NCBI RefSeq assembly: GCF_963678635.1
Contig: NC_087067.1
Span: 17,683,018-17,747,017 of the forward strand
DNA from: Symsagittifera roscoffensis
Lineage: Eukaryota; Xenacoelomorpha; Acoela; Convolutidae
Reading direction: 5' to 3'
Length of the DNA: 64,000 bases
Positions 11,726 through 22,811 of this stretch are shown piece after piece. Numbering within the stretch: position 1 is the first letter of the stretch; the number at the start of each line of letters is the position of its first letter. The notes under the pieces are model-generated. The model had not been told where the DNA came from and did not search any database. It saw only the letters and a list, made by a program, of their open reading frames with translations. Both the position numbers and the translations under genes were made by a program.

Positions 11726-12445
11726 TGTTATGAGGAATTTGGCACTGGTTTGATTATTACGAATCTAGGTGGGATAATTTACTTGGTTGAATTTGAACAA
11801 TTAGTCAAAAACTTGAGAAATGAACAAATCGGATAAATTTTGAGTCTCAAAAAATAATGATTAAGCGACAAAGTTGAATCGAGGCAAACAACTTTTTTTA
11901 GTGTTTAGCCACCAAACGAAGAAACAATTCGTTTTTAATTTAAAATAATGTGAAGAGAAAAATTTAAGAGATACAAGACTGCTCGTATATCAGGGCAAAG
12001 CCAAGAATGTTCCGACTGCCACCGAAAAATCAACAATAAATACGTATTCTCGGTAATACAAAATTCAACGGCAATATTGATAATTTCATCCCAAAACTTG
12101 CTGTTTAACGAGTTTATAAATTCACCAATAATCAGCTTCAATAAACAAATTGGCGCAAGCTAGCCACAAGAACCGGTCGGTAATGTCCTTGAAACAAATT
12201 GCTCTTTTTTAGCAGTCAGCCTTAATCAAGGTTGAGCCGAAGTAGAATAAAAAAACAGAAAAAAATAGGATATAACTCCCTTTTTTTTATATTAATACAT
12301 GGGCAGGTGGGGGACTCGAACCTACGTCAACTGTCGGTACGTTAGCTTCGGCCACTCGGCCAACTGTGCTGATTTTATATGCGTTTATTTTCTTCTTTTA
12401 TATTTGCGTTTATATGCATTTAATGCATTTGTACTCTCGCTTAGA
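11726..12445 (-). repeat. Array LTR 6 (720 bp)
   Basis: A near-exact duplicate of LTR 5; the only difference noticed is one base in the 'agc[g/a]gtcagcc' stretch (about 11031 versus 12211). Confidence 0.75.
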
Positions 12446-12537
12446 TTTGCGCTGCAACATCCTCCACCCCTAAACAAGGAAGAACGGGAGCGAACTTTAC
12501 GGTTCTTATCTCTTTATAAACCTTTTTTTAAAAAACT

Positions 12538-12906
12538 TTATAGTTTTTTTTTAATTTTCCGCACAAGAAATGGTAGCGTTCTGCCATCAGAGCGAACTGA
12601 CCCGCCCGACCGTAAAGCTCGCTCCCGTTCTTCCTTGTTTAGGGGTGGAGGATGTTGCAGCGCAAATGTAAGCGAGAGTACAAATGCATGTAAATGCATA
12701 TAAACGCAATTATAAAACAAGAGTATAACGGTCTTTATGTCGGCGGATCTCGCGCATCCGTCCTTGCCATAGTTCAGTTTCAGGATACGTGCGGGTGGAT
12801 AATGTCCACGTGGAGTGTCAGGCTCTATGACCCAAACCAAGTCGCCGGCTTTTAACTTAACGTCTGACTGATTGTGCCAATTTCCAACAAAATTTTTCAA
12901 TACCAT
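12538..12906 (-). CDS. Short ORF: PBS-start plus DUF5641 fragment
   Basis: Represents the small ORFs carried by several short units (also 3901-4278, 5026-5466 and 13621-14088). The ATG is made by the last LTR base plus TGG. Ten leader codons run into about 50 residues of the DUF5641 domain, then into translated inverted LTR sequence rich in aromatic and leucine residues, then a basic tail. In units 6190-6653, 10086-10545, 11266-11725 and 14810-15267 a TAG replaces a codon shortly after the start. It is probably not a functional protein, but the frame is kept in about half the units. Confidence 0.3.
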   Translation of the reverse strand: MVLKNFVGNWHNQSDVKLKAGDLVWVIEPDTPRGHYPPARILKLNYGKDGCARSADIKTVILLFYNCVYMHLHAFVLSLTFALQHPPPLNKEERERALRSGGSVRSDGRTLPFLVRKIKKKL

Positions 12907-13625
12907 GTTATGAGGAATTTGGCACTGGTTTGATTATTATGAATCTAGGTGGGATAATTTACTTGGTTGAATTTGAACAATTAGTCAAAAACTTGAGAAA
13001 TGAACAAATCGGATAAATTTTGAGTCTCGAAAAATAATGATTAAGCGACAAAGTTGAATCGAGGCAAACAATTTTTTTTAGTGTTTAGCCACCAAACGAA
13101 TAAACAATTCGTTTTTAATTTAAAATAATGTGAAGAGAAAAATTTAAGAGATACAAGACTGCTCGTATATCAGGGCAAAGCCAAGAATGTTCCGACTGCC
13201 ACCGAAAAATCAACAATAAATACGTATTCTCGGTAATACAAAATTCAACGGCAATATTGATAATTTCATCCCAAAAATTGCTGTTTAACGAGTTTATAAA
13301 TTCACCAATAATCAGCTTCAAAAATAAATTGGCGCAAGCTAGCCACAAGAACCGGTCGGTAATGTCCTTGAGACAAATTGCTCTTTTTTAGCAGTCAGCC
13401 TTAATCATGGTTGAGCCGAAGTATATAAAAAAACAGAAAAAAAATAGGATATAACTCCCTTTTTTTAATATTAATACATGGGCAGGTGGGGGACTCGAAC
13501 CTACGTCAACTGTCGGTACGTTAGCTTAGGCCACTCGGCCAACTGTGCTGATTTTATATGCATTTATTTTCTTGTTTTATATTTGCGCTTATATGCATTT
13601 ACATGCATTTTTACTCTCGCTTACA
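12906..13625 (-). repeat. Array LTR 7 (720 bp)
   Basis: Intact A and B boxes. Its 5' tip has reverted to TGTAAGCGAG, unlike LTRs 5 and 6, so the 5/6 duplication did not extend to it. Confidence 0.75.
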
Positions 13626-14087
13626 TTTGCGCTGCAACATCCTCCACCCCTAAACAAGGAAGAACGGGAGCGAGCTTTACGATTCTTATTTCTTTATAAA
13701 CCTTTTTTTTAAAAAACTTTATAGTTTTTTTTTTAATTTTCCGCACAAGATATGTTAGCGTTCTGCCATCAGAGCGAACTGACCCGCCCGACCGTAAAGC
13801 TCGCTCCCGTTCTTCCTTGTTTAGGGGTGGAGGATGCTGCAGCGCAAATGTAAGCGAGAGTACAAATGCATGTAAATGCATATAAACGCAAATATAAAAC
13901 AAGAGTATAACGGTCTTTAAGTCGGCGGATCTCGTGCATCCGTCCTTGCCATAGTTCAGTTTCAGGATACGTGCGAGTGGATAATGTCCACGTGGAGTGT
14001 CAGGCTCTATGACCCAAACCAAGTCGCCGGATTTTAACTTAACGTCTGACTGGTTGTGCCAATTTCCAACAAAATTTTTCAATACCA

Positions 14088-14809
14088 TGTTATGAGGAAT
14101 TTGGCTTTGATTTGATTATTATGAATCTAGGTGGGATAATTTACTTGGTTGAATTTGAACAATTAGTCAAAAACTTGAGAAATGAACAAATCGGATAAAT
14201 TTTGAGTCTCGACAAATAATGATTAAGCGACAAAGTTGAATCGAGGCAAACAATTTGTTTTTAGTGTTTAGCCACCAAACGAACAAACAATTCGTTTTTA
14301 ATTTGAAATAATGTGAAGAGATAAATTTCAGAGATACAAGACTGCTCGTATATCAGGGCAAAGCCAAGAATCTTCCGACTGCCACCGAAAAATCAACAAA
14401 AAATACGTATTCTCGGTAATACAAAATTCAACGGCAATATTGATAATTTTATCCCAAAAATTGCTGTATAACGAGTTTATTAATTCACCAATAATCAGCT
14501 TCAAAAAACAAATTGGCGCAAGCTAGCCACAAGAACCGGTCGGTAATGTCCTTGAGACAAATTGCTCTTTTTTAGCGGTCAGCCTTAATCAAGGCTGAGC
14601 CGAAGTAGAATCGAAAAACAGAAAAAAGTGGGATATAACCCCCTTTTTTATTATATTAATACATGGGCAGGTGGGGGACTCAAACCTACGTCAACTGTCG
14701 GTACGTTAGCTTAGGCCACTCGGCCAACTGTGCTTATTTATATGCATTTATACTCTTGTTTTATATTGGCATTTATATGCATTTAGAAGCATTTGTACTC
14801 TCGCTCACA
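14088..14809 (-). repeat. Array LTR 8 (722 bp)
   Basis: The B box carries one change (GGTTTGAGTCC) and the 5' tip reads TGTGAGCGAG. It is moderately diverged from its neighbours. Confidence 0.75.
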
Positions 14810-15267
14810 TTTGCGCTGCAACATCCTCCACCCCTAAACAAGGAAGAACGGGAGCGAGCTTTACGGTTCTTATTTCTTTATAAACCTTTTTCAAAAGACT
14901 TTATAGTTTTTTTTAATTTTCCGCACAAAAAATGGTTGCGTTCTGCCGTCAGAGCGAACTGACTCGCCCTACCGTAAAGCTCGCTCCCGTTCTTCCTTGT
15001 TCAGGGGTGGAGGATGTTGCAGCGCAAATTTAAGCGAGAGTACAAATGCATGTAAATGCATATAAACGCAAATATAAAACAAGAGTATAACGGTCTTTAT
15101 GTCGGCGGATCTCGCGCATCCGTCCTTGCCATAGTGCAGTTTTAGGATACGTGCGAGTGGATAATGTCCACGTGGAGTGTCAGGCTCTATGACCCAAACC
15201 AAGTCGCCGGCTTTTAACTTAACGTCTGACTGGTTGTGCTAATTTCCAACAAAATTTTTCAATACCA

Positions 15268-15982
15268 TGTTATGAGGAGTTTGGCACTGGTTTGACTATT
15301 ATGAATCTAGGTGGGATAATTTACTTGGTTGAATTTCAAAAAAATTAGTCAAAAATTTGAGAAATGAACAAATCGGATGAATTTTGAGTCTCGAAAAATA
15401 ATGATTAAGCGACAAAGTTGAATTTAGGCAAACAATTTGTTTTTAGTGTTTAGCCACCAAACGAATAAACAATTCGTTTTTAATTTGAAATAATGTGAAG
15501 AGATAAATTTAAGAGATACAAGACTGCTCGTATATCAGGGCAATGCCAAGAATCTTCCGACTGCCACCAAAAAATCAAGAATAAATACGTATTCTCGGTA
15601 TTACAAAATTCAACGGCAATAATGATATTTCATCCCAAAATTTGCTGCAAAACGAGTTCATAATTTCACCAATAATCAGCTTCAATAAACAAATTGGCGC
15701 AAGCTAGTCACAATAACTGGTCGGTAATGTCCTTGAGACAAATTGCTCTTTTTTAGCGTGCAGCCTTAATCAAGGCTGAACCAAATTAGAATAAAAAAAA
15801 ACAGAAAAAATAGGATATAACCCCCTTTTTTAGTATAATAGTACATGGGCAGGTGGGGGACTCGAACCTACGTCAACTGTCGGTACGTTAGCTTAGGCCA
15901 CTCGGCCAACTGTGCTTATTTTATATGCATTTATACTCTTCTTTTATATTTGCGTTTATATGCATTTGTACTCTCGCTGACA
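15268..15982 (-). repeat. Array LTR 9, right end of array (715 bp)
   Basis: The most diverged LTR, with scattered substitutions and a shortened 5' ATGCAT region. Past its 5' tip only about 15 bp of internal sequence remain before unrelated DNA. Confidence 0.75.
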
Positions 15983-16019
15983 TTTGCGATGCAACACCTT
16001 AACCTTACAAAAACGGATC

Positions 16020-17105
16020 TCAGTTGAAAAGTGTTTTAATATTTGAGCTCAGGACAACAGTGTATTTTAATCTAATCTGGAGAAAAAAAAACCACACCGA
16101 GCATAAATATTCCTTCACTTTCTTCAAAAGTCGGAACAAAAATCAGGTTTGAAAGGTTGAGTCGTACGAAATTATTGCGACCAATTAACTAGCCTCGATT
16201 TAATTTGGAACATTTTTATTGTGCGTGACAATTTGCCACGAATAAATAATTTTAGCATTATGAATAAAATCTTCAAAACGCGCACAAATTAGTCCAGAGC
16301 TTGTCCAAACTGCCAATTTTCAAACTCCCAGCACTTAGCAAAAATTGATCGGAGGTAAAATTTCTTTTTACATTTGATGTCAGGGAGTCGATTGTCTTCA
16401 ATGGGGTATAGAAGTTATTGTTAAAACTATTATCTCAGTGACGAAAATTGACTGGTTGAAAAAACTACCGTAAAAGTAGGAATAAAAAACAAAAGAAAAA
16501 CAAGGATAGTCGGTTACTCTGCAAGTAGCACAGAATGTTCCAACCATAGATAGTCTTTAGAAAACTATGGTTTTAAAAATTTTTTTCCAAGGTAGTGTTG
16601 TTTTTTTTCTGCATGGTGTGATAAAACGATCTGACGTACGAAAATAAATGAGGCATATTAGACAGTCATAATAAAATGAGGAAACTGGACAAAAATTTTT
16701 CCCGAATTTGCAGAAAATTTTTGAGTTTTTGAAGTTTTGAGTATTCCAAAAATGCAGCTAAAAAACTCCAAAAACCTGTTTTACATGCTTATAATTAAGT
16801 TTTAGGGTCTTAAATTAGGCATAACTTAGCTTGTAAGCCCACACGCTCACGCCATTTTGGTTCGTAATTACGACCAAAAATCAAAAACTTCAAGCTGGTT
16901 TTTCTCACCACTGTGAAAATTTTTTGCAAATTTTTTATTGTCGTTCGAATCACGGTTGAAAGGGCGGTTCAATATGATATATCTCTCAACCCGGTCCGAT
17001 GATTATTAGTGGTACCTGATTTTGCGTGGAAAACAAAAAGAAAAAAGCTAAAACACACCCGAATACAAAGTTCTTCCCCATTTTAAATGATCGGAACAAT
17101 AAATT
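16020..17105. repeat. Unnamed dispersed repeat, copy 2
   Basis: Diverged match to 1810-2935. The block order differs: the segment at 16290-16370 precedes the rest here, whereas its partner at 2640-2740 lies between the other two blocks in copy 1. No coding sequence was seen. Confidence 0.5.
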
Positions 17106-17661
17106 GTTTATCTTAAACACATTTTTTTTTGAAAAACTTTTTTTATCGACGTTTATAGGTAGTCGATATATAATGGGATTCTCTTTATTACGAGCAGTTT
17201 TTAAATATGGTAATCAAAGTAATCAAAGGGTCTAGTGCATTTTCAAAAAGGTTGCCTAGCGCGCAGCAGATAAGGGAGAAAGACTTTTGCAGGCTTAATA
17301 TTTTCCTGGCTTATTTTTATTCTTTGTACAAAATTTAGATGAAATTTCTATGTGTTTTAGTGACTTAAGGCTGTCTGACCTCTGGCTTGATGTTGTGTTG
17401 GTTTATGTATTGGTTCAATGTGTTACCATTTGACAGACAAGGCCATTTACTTCTTCCTTCTCACGAGCAGCAGATGTTTTTTTTTCATTTGTCATACAAA
17501 CCTACTGAAGTTCAGCGTGCGATGAAAAATTCAAGTTTGGTATTGGCTTAGTTCTTAAGGTTTGTTCAAAAGATCATCGAAAGCAGTCATTCATAAGATC
17601 AGGAAAGCTTAAGTCTATATATAAAAAGTCATGTTAGTTGATCTTCACAAGACCAAATTAA
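17106..17661. other. Non-genic stretch
   Basis: No exon or repeat recognised. Confidence 0.3.
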
Positions 17662-17681
17662 TTGTTGAATTGTTTCCCATG

Positions 17682-17864
17682 TTACTTCCTTGGCGAAGCT
17701 TTCTTTTTCTGCCCTCCTTTCTTGCCACCTCCTTTTGAACCCGTGGCCGAAACGTAGAGTTGTTTCTTAGCTGTTTTTCCCTGTCGCTGTGGTTCTGATG
17801 TGGATGCATCCCCACCCGACGGCCCAGGGGAGAATCTATTCTGAAGCCACTCTCTCACCTTCAT
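17682..17864 (-). CDS. Possible terminal exon, Gly/Lys-rich C-terminus
   Basis: A GC-richer island in AT-rich surroundings. From the ATG at 17864 the frame encodes 60 residues ending in a low-complexity basic tail (GSKGGGKKGGQKKKASPRK). The frame extends nine codons further upstream but meets a stop without an intervening AG acceptor, so the true start is unclear. In another frame a good acceptor (CAG near 17897) leads into about 20 codons ending ...GERVASE and a stop. Composition supports coding sequence, but which frame is used is undecided. No family was recognised. Confidence 0.3.
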   Translation of the reverse strand: MKVREWLQNRFSPGPSGGDASTSEPQRQGKTAKKQLYVSATGSKGGGKKGGQKKKASPRK

Positions 17865-18269
17865 CGGAGTGCTCACTAGTCGCCGGAACAAAGTGAGTTA
17901 ACTCTGTTCTAATTTATTATGAGATGCTGGAATGACAAAATAGGTTAATTTTTAAAAAATGATATCATCCAACATTTTTTCTAACTTTTGAGGTTGTTGT
18001 CAGAAAATGCAATTTTTATAGATTGGCCAGGAAACTCGTGTTGTGCGTTGATCAACCCTTAATCTTAAACGATATGTTCCTTGGCAAATATTTGTACAAC
18101 ATGGCGGATAAAAATTAAACGAGTTATAATTCGAAACAATGCAAACAGGGCAACCTCGGAATATTTCGGCCGAAAAGACCCGAACTGGTTTAGTCGACTT
18201 TATTCTATTTCAGGTTGAGACAGGGATCAAAACAAGTATGAGGAGTGTGTTTTTCCTTTCTTGCACGAG

Positions 18270-18449
18270 TTAACTTGATTCTTTTGGTGGTCTATTGTAG
18301 ATGTTGTCGTTGTCAGTCTCATGGCCACCCCTGTAGCCACTGCCATTGCTGCTTACAGACCCATATCCCCCCTGATAATGCTGTGGTCGACGCCGACTGT
18401 GTCCTCCAGCTACCCGTCTAGGTTTCTCTTTTTTCACAAGCCAACCACT
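18270..18449 (-). CDS. Putative last coding exon of a minus-strand host gene
   Basis: A CTCAG acceptor (18454-18450) leads in phase 0 into 59 codons and TAA. The sequence begins S-G-W-L-V-K-K-E-K, is rich in Arg and Gly (GGYGSVSSNGSGYRGG) and ends acidic then DNIYNRPPKESS. It looks like a disordered cytoplasmic or RNA-binding-style tail. It is linked to the exons at 19059-19205 and 19517-19638 by compatible phase only. Product unrecognised. Confidence 0.4.
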   Translation of the reverse strand, partial: SGWLVKKEKPRRVAGGHSRRRPQHYQGGYGSVSSNGSGYRGGHETDNDNIYNRPPKESS

Positions 18450-18799
18450 CTGAGATCTAATTTTAAAAAACTGTTGTCAAAGAGCGGCAAAATTTTCCGA
18501 CATTCATTATTTGTACAAAAACAGAAAGGAAAATGAACATTTGCGAAATGGGTTTTTTCCTACTTTTTTTTCTGTTTGGTCGAAAACCAGGGGTAACTTA
18601 AGTATTTTCCGTTTTTATAATTTTTCATTATCTTTGAGATTAAAATTTTAGTTTTCTTTAGATGCCTATTTTAATTTCATATCTGCTGTGAAGATCAGCC
18701 AAAAATGGTTTTCAGGTAAAAAAAAAACTTTTGGGGATTTGTGAAGATAATTTTGTGAATAACAATTCCAATACTCTGTCAGTTTGCATACGAATTGAT

Positions 18800-19010
18800 G
18801 GCTTTTTTCCAGTCCCCCTTTCAAAATCAATTTTGAAAAACTTATTTAACGTTGTCATAATGCAATGAAATTTGGCGTGGTGAACAAATCGACAACTGTG
18901 AACAGATTTATCTACATACTTTACAGGGTAACATCCCAAAGTTAGCCGTAATAACATGTAAAACAAACATAAAACTCGGTATTTTGAAAGGGGTGAACTG
19001 GAAAAGAGCC
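18800..19010 (+). mobile_element. MITE family A, copy 2
   Basis: A 211-bp relative of the element at 3052-3273, with termini GGCTTTTTTCCAGTCCCC and GGCTCTTTTCCAGTTCACCC. The flanking octamers gaattgat and gagttcac match at 5 of 8 positions, a decayed target duplication. It lies within the intron between two putative host exons. Confidence 0.75.
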
Positions 19011-19058
19011 GAGTTCACGAGTAGTTCGGAACAGATTCGGAAAATCGCTGAAAATAAC

Positions 19059-19205
19059 TGAACAAAACAGATTGTATGGTTCTAGCCTGTATGGTTCTGG
19101 AAGTGCCCCGAGAAGACAGTCGAGTCCATACGTGCCATCCTCGTCCATTCTGAAATTGGTGTCCTCGTACTCGGACGAACTGGATGTGCTGGTGTAAGAC
19201 CCACG
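19059..19205 (-). CDS. Putative internal exon, Ser/acidic-rich
   Basis: A TTCTTTAG acceptor leads in phase 0 into 49 codons, starting R-G-S-Y-T-S-T-S-S-S-S-E-Y-E-D and containing MDEDGTYGLDCLLG. The proposed donor (TCA|GTTATT) is weak, so the 3' end is uncertain. High GC against AT-rich flanks supports exon status. Its upstream partner at 19517-19638 ends in phase 0, as required. Confidence 0.4.
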
Positions 19206-19516
19206 CTAAAGAAGAGACGGAGTTGTAAACACTGCTCTTGTTATACCTTTAAAAGATTGATGGTCGGAATTATATTGCCGAATTAATAATAACTTTAGCA
19301 AAAACTCATCAGATAAATTACGAAGCAGTTGCTGATAACGCGACAATTTAATCCTAATTGATCCTGACAGCGACAGATTGACATTATCATAGACCCATAT
19401 GATTTTTATCCAGGCATTCTTAACGATAAGGGAAGAACTATGGCCTTATATTGGTTGAAAAAACCATGATCAGCTATAGAGGAGCTGAGAGTAAATTTGG
19501 TTTGATTGATATTTAC

Positions 19517-19638
19517 CTGCTGGTACGTGAACCTTTGAGGCAGGTGTCCAGGCACTTCGTCCATGCTTACATTGTCCCAAGGAGGGGATTGCTGGGCGGA
19601 GCCAGACTGCTCCTGCGGCTGTTGGGCTGAGTTGTCAC
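19517..19638 (-). CDS. Putative internal exon, Gln/Ser/Pro-rich
   Basis: Both borders are strong: acceptor TATTTTTCAG and donor CAG|GTAAAT. The 122-bp exon starts in phase 1 and ends in phase 0. It encodes about 40 residues rich in Gln, Ser and Pro (AQQPQEQSGSAQQSPPWDN) ending T-Y-Q-Q. Together with the two exons to its left it would form part of a disordered region or cytoplasmic tail. Upstream exons were not found in the window. Confidence 0.5.
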
Positions 19639-19827
19639 CTGAAAAATAGTACTCGCCCTGAGAGTGAATCGGATTGATTCGGTACGCGTTGTTTTGCAAA
19701 ACAAAGCAAAGAATTTGCTGAAATAAAGTTTTCATTTTTTGACAGAGTGTTTTAGGCGCATCACAGGTACGGCGCTTCTCGTATACTCATCCAATGAGCT
19801 GTCTTTTGATTGTGCAAGCATTACTTC

Positions 19828-19978
19828 TGCTATTTTTCCTTTTCCTCCCACCTGCGAGGTTTTACAACTTGATTTTTTTTCGCATTGTTCTCGTACTTAA
19901 CCTTGCAAAAACCCTCATTACGCCATAAAACTGATGCATATCTGAGGTGAGGGGAGGGGGAGGGAGGAAAAAGCTGGG
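19828..19978 (+). mobile_element. MITE family B, copy 1 (eroded)
   Basis: Retains the inner terminal arms TTTTTCCTTTTCCTCCCACC and GAGGTGAGGGGAGGGGGAGG plus the family's central 'ccataaaactgatgc' motif. The outermost GGCTC/GAGCC bases are lost. Confidence 0.6.
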
Positions 19979-19994
19979 GATAGAAGAGAACTCA

Positions 19995-20150
19995 GGCTCT
20001 TTTTCCTCCCCCCACCAGCAAATTTTCACTGGTAATTTTTCACTTCTCATTGTCCAATTGTTACAAAATTTGGACTAGTTAGGCTATGGCAAATTTAGTA
20101 AAACCTCTCGTTACAACAAAAAATTGATGCTTGTGATTAACTGATCTGAG
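19995..20150 (+). mobile_element. MITE family B, copy 2 (3' end lost)
   Basis: Starts GGCTCTTTTTCCTCCCCCCA and follows the family through 'cattgtccaattgttacaaa' and 'aaattgatgcttgtg'. The right terminus is not recognisable. Confidence 0.6.
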
Positions 20151-20226
20151 CCCATAAGATATACCGCTCGTGATTGGTTTTTCGGGTCTTTCCCAGCAAT
20201 TATCCCAGTAAAATATAGCCCCCTGG

Positions 20227-20256
20227 GGCTCTTTTTCCTTTTCCCCCCACCAGTCT
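20227..20256 (+). mobile_element. MITE family B, solo left terminus
   Basis: Only the terminal GGCTCTTTTTCCTTTTCCCC and adjacent CCCACCAG remain. Confidence 0.5.
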
Positions 20257-21510
20257 ATTATGATTTTAATACCAGTCTAAAAAATTGAAAAAAAAATGAT
20301 TTTATTAATTAGCAATCTATTAAAATCTTTTTTTTTGAAATCAAAATATAATAAAAAGTTTTTTAACCAATTACAATCGATAAAAAATCCATCACGATTA
20401 TTTTTCTGCCAATTTTAAATTCATATGTTTTGCACACAAAATCCATTTAATTCTGTTGCTTATCTATTTTGTCTTCAACCTTGCATATGAATTGCTTATT
20501 ATTATTTTTTGTTTTTTGTAAACGTTAGCTTATTTATAAACTGAGAAAATTTTTTCAAAATTTTTGTAATCAATTCAAAGTTATAACGTTTTTGCTTTGC
20601 TTTTTTTCTCCATTTGAGTTGTTTCATGATGCATTTCTTAAAGTTTTCAACACCAAAAAATCAGTACATTGCTTTAGTTTCACGATTTGTTGGAGGATTT
20701 ATTTTTCATCTTACGCCGGAATTTTTCAATTTTTATGATGAAAGGATCTCTATGAAACTTTTGTTTCGTTGTAAGACTTTGTGTACTGGGGAACCCAATT
20801 GTTGCAAGACATCTTGCTTTTAGAAACTTTGTTATTGACGGAAAAAATAACTCATTGGATATATAGGATATGCATGAGATTTATTTAAAATATAGTTAAT
20901 TGCAACTAAACTTGGGTGCATGTATATAAGTGAAAATAATTTAATTTTTTTACGCTTTAAAAAGTTGCAGGTGCCCAGTGAAGTAAAATGTGAATCTTTA
21001 TTCATTCATAAGCAACTCTACGCATCGCTTAGTAATAAGTAATAAAAAATGGATTTTTGGTTTCAATGCACTTTTGAATGAAAACACATTGATTGTTCCA
21101 AAGTCAACTAGAAATTTACTTCTTGAAGGGGGAGGTGGGGTGTCTGTTCATGTTGGGCTCTCATTGACTTTCAAAATGTTCAAATCTGTTGAGCTGTTCG
21201 TTTTGACCTAATTGTTTGGAATATAAAAACAAAGAAAATCATTAAAATCAGAACAAAATGGGGAACACTGGAGAAAACAAACGTTAGAAATTGGCAATTC
21301 CAGCAGTCTAGTAACAAAAAAATTACAGCTCCCCGAACTTGACAAAAGAAAGGGTGCTTTAAGTTTGCTGGCAGGGGGGGGGGAGGGGTTATTATGGGAA
21401 AAAGCTGCGAATGCATCGCTTTGTTTTTTACATTGTAGGCGTCGTTAGCAAGGTAGACATTTTCAAAATCAGGTTTTTAATAACTTTTTTGAAAGATTTG
21501 TTAACATTTG
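20257..21510. other. Non-genic AT-rich stretch
   Basis: Very AT-rich, with a few 60-75 codon open frames that have no splice support, and one G-run at 21376-21386. No gene or repeat recognised. Confidence 0.3.
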
Positions 21511-21690
21511 GGCCCTTTCCAATCCACCCGTTTTTCAATTTCAACTTGGAAAATAGCTCTAACGATGTCAGAATGCAATGAAGCTTGGCATGGTGAACAA
21601 ACTAACAATTGTAAACAGTTTTTTTTCATATATTACAGCGTAACATCACGCATTTAGTCATAACAAGACGTAAAACAGTTATATAAACAG
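21511..21690 (+). mobile_element. MITE family A, copy 3 (right end lost)
   Basis: Left terminus GGCCCTTTCCAATCCACC, then the family's 'aatgcaatgaa...tggcatggtgaacaaa' and 'gcgtaacatcacgcatttag' blocks in order. No right inverted repeat. Confidence 0.65.
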
Positions 21691-21814
21691 ATTTGCGTCC
21701 GAAAGAAGCTTACCAGGTGATGATTTTGAATTCTTGCGGAAGGAAAACGCGGAGAGGTCTTCAGCCCCTGCTCACTACCTCTACTCACCCGAACGAATAC
21801 TACGGGGACACAGG

Positions 21815-22023
21815 GGCTCTTTTTCCTTTTCCCCCCACCTGCAAATTTTTACATGCAAATTTGTTGACCACATTGTCCGATTGTTACAAAAATTTACATA
21901 CAGACTAATACGGCCACGACAAACATATTTGGTCCTCATACTGAACCTCGTAAAAACACTCGTTACACTAATATATTGAAGCTCGTGTGAGGTGGGGGGG
22001 GGGGGGTGGAAGGAAAATTAGCC
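21815..22023 (+). mobile_element. MITE family B, complete copy (hAT-like)
   Basis: A 209-bp element with left terminus GGCTCTTTTTCCTTTTCCCC and right terminus complementary to GGCTAATTTTCCTTCC. It is flanked by a perfect 8-bp target duplication, GACACAGG (21807-21814 and 22024-22031). This is the reference copy for the family. Confidence 0.85.
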
Positions 22024-22371
22024 GACACAGGAATCATTAAAAAAAGGCAGCGAAAAAAATGACACAAACCTCGAACAATTTTACCCCACCAAGTTGTCAA
22101 TTTTTGTCCTCCTTTCTTCATGGTTCTCTCACAAACGATTATCTTGACCGATCGTAATTAGATCTTAGTTAAACGTCTTAGATTTGTTGCAAAATACTTT
22201 CACTTATAGATACTTAATTGGAGTATGTCCAAAAATGAGGATTCGATTGTTGGTTGCAGTTGGAAGCTGGTTAATTTTGAGATTTTCAAAATGAAATGGT
22301 GCTTTGTTTTACAATTACCGCACGTGCAGCACTGAACTGGACATCATAAGAAGAAGACTATGGGATGAGTG

Positions 22372-22573
22372 GGCTTTTTTTCTTTTCCCCCACCTGCAAG
22401 TTTCTCAGACTCATTTTTCTGTTCACGTTGTCGGATTTTATAAAACTTTGCATAAGGACTAATTAGGCCATGACAATAAAATTTGGTCTTCATACTCAAC
22501 CCTGTAAAACCACTCGTTCTCGTTGTACCATGAACTCGATGCTTATGTGAGGTGGGGGAAAAGGAAAAAGAAC
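22372..22573 (+). mobile_element. MITE family B, copy 5
   Basis: Both termini are present (GGCTTTTTTTCTTTTCCCCC and a right end complementary to GGTTCTTTTTCCTTTTCCCC). The flanking octamers gatgagtg and gccgagtg agree at 6 of 8 positions. Confidence 0.75.
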
Positions 22574-22606
22574 CGCCGAGTGCAGCGCATTCTTACTGAA
22601 AATCTC

Positions 22607-22805
22607 GGCTCTTTTTCGTTTTCCCCACCTGCAAATTTTTATAAATTAATTACTGTTCACATTGTCCGATTGTCATGACATTTGACATGCGGACTGGCTA
22701 CGCCATGACAAACATATTTGGTCTTCATAAAAAACCTTGTAAAACCACTCGTTAGACCATAAAATTGTTGCTCGTGTAAAGTGGGGCGAAAAGGAAAAAG
22801 AGCCA
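22607..22805 (+). mobile_element. MITE family B, copy 6
   Basis: A 199-bp copy with left end GGCTCTTTTTCGTTTTCCCC and right end complementary to GGCTCTTTTTCCTTTTCGCC. It is directly abutted by copy 7 in opposite orientation. Confidence 0.8.
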
Positions 22806-22811
22806 AAATTT

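Larger units (their letters stand above)
3876..15998 (-). repeat. Head-to-tail array of BEL/Pao-derived LTR units, about 1.18 kb period
   Basis: Nine LTRs alternate with nine internal segments, all in minus orientation. Unit spacing, measured at the tRNA-like block, is 1188, 1185, 2711, 1181, 1180, 1179, 1185 and 1182 bp; the long step is the only unit that keeps pol. Each short unit reads, on the minus strand: LTR ending ...AACA, a TGG primer-binding-like start, a DUF5641 fragment, an inverted copy of the pol-3'/LTR-5' junction, a spacer of about 105 bp, the normal pol 3' end, and the next LTR. The array begins inside an internal segment on the left and stops about 15 bp past the last LTR on the right. 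Repeated LTR-LTR unequal exchange of an internally deleted element would create this layout (inference). Confidence 0.85.

Noticed and set aside
3876-15998. CRISPR array
   Set aside because: Units are about 1.18 kb and contain LTR and pol sequence; no short spaced repeats. The setting is an animal genome.
21376-21386. G-run as quadruplex regulatory element (also 35106-35130, 45999-46039)
   Set aside because: The runs are isolated, vary in length between duplicated copies and have no linked gene feature.
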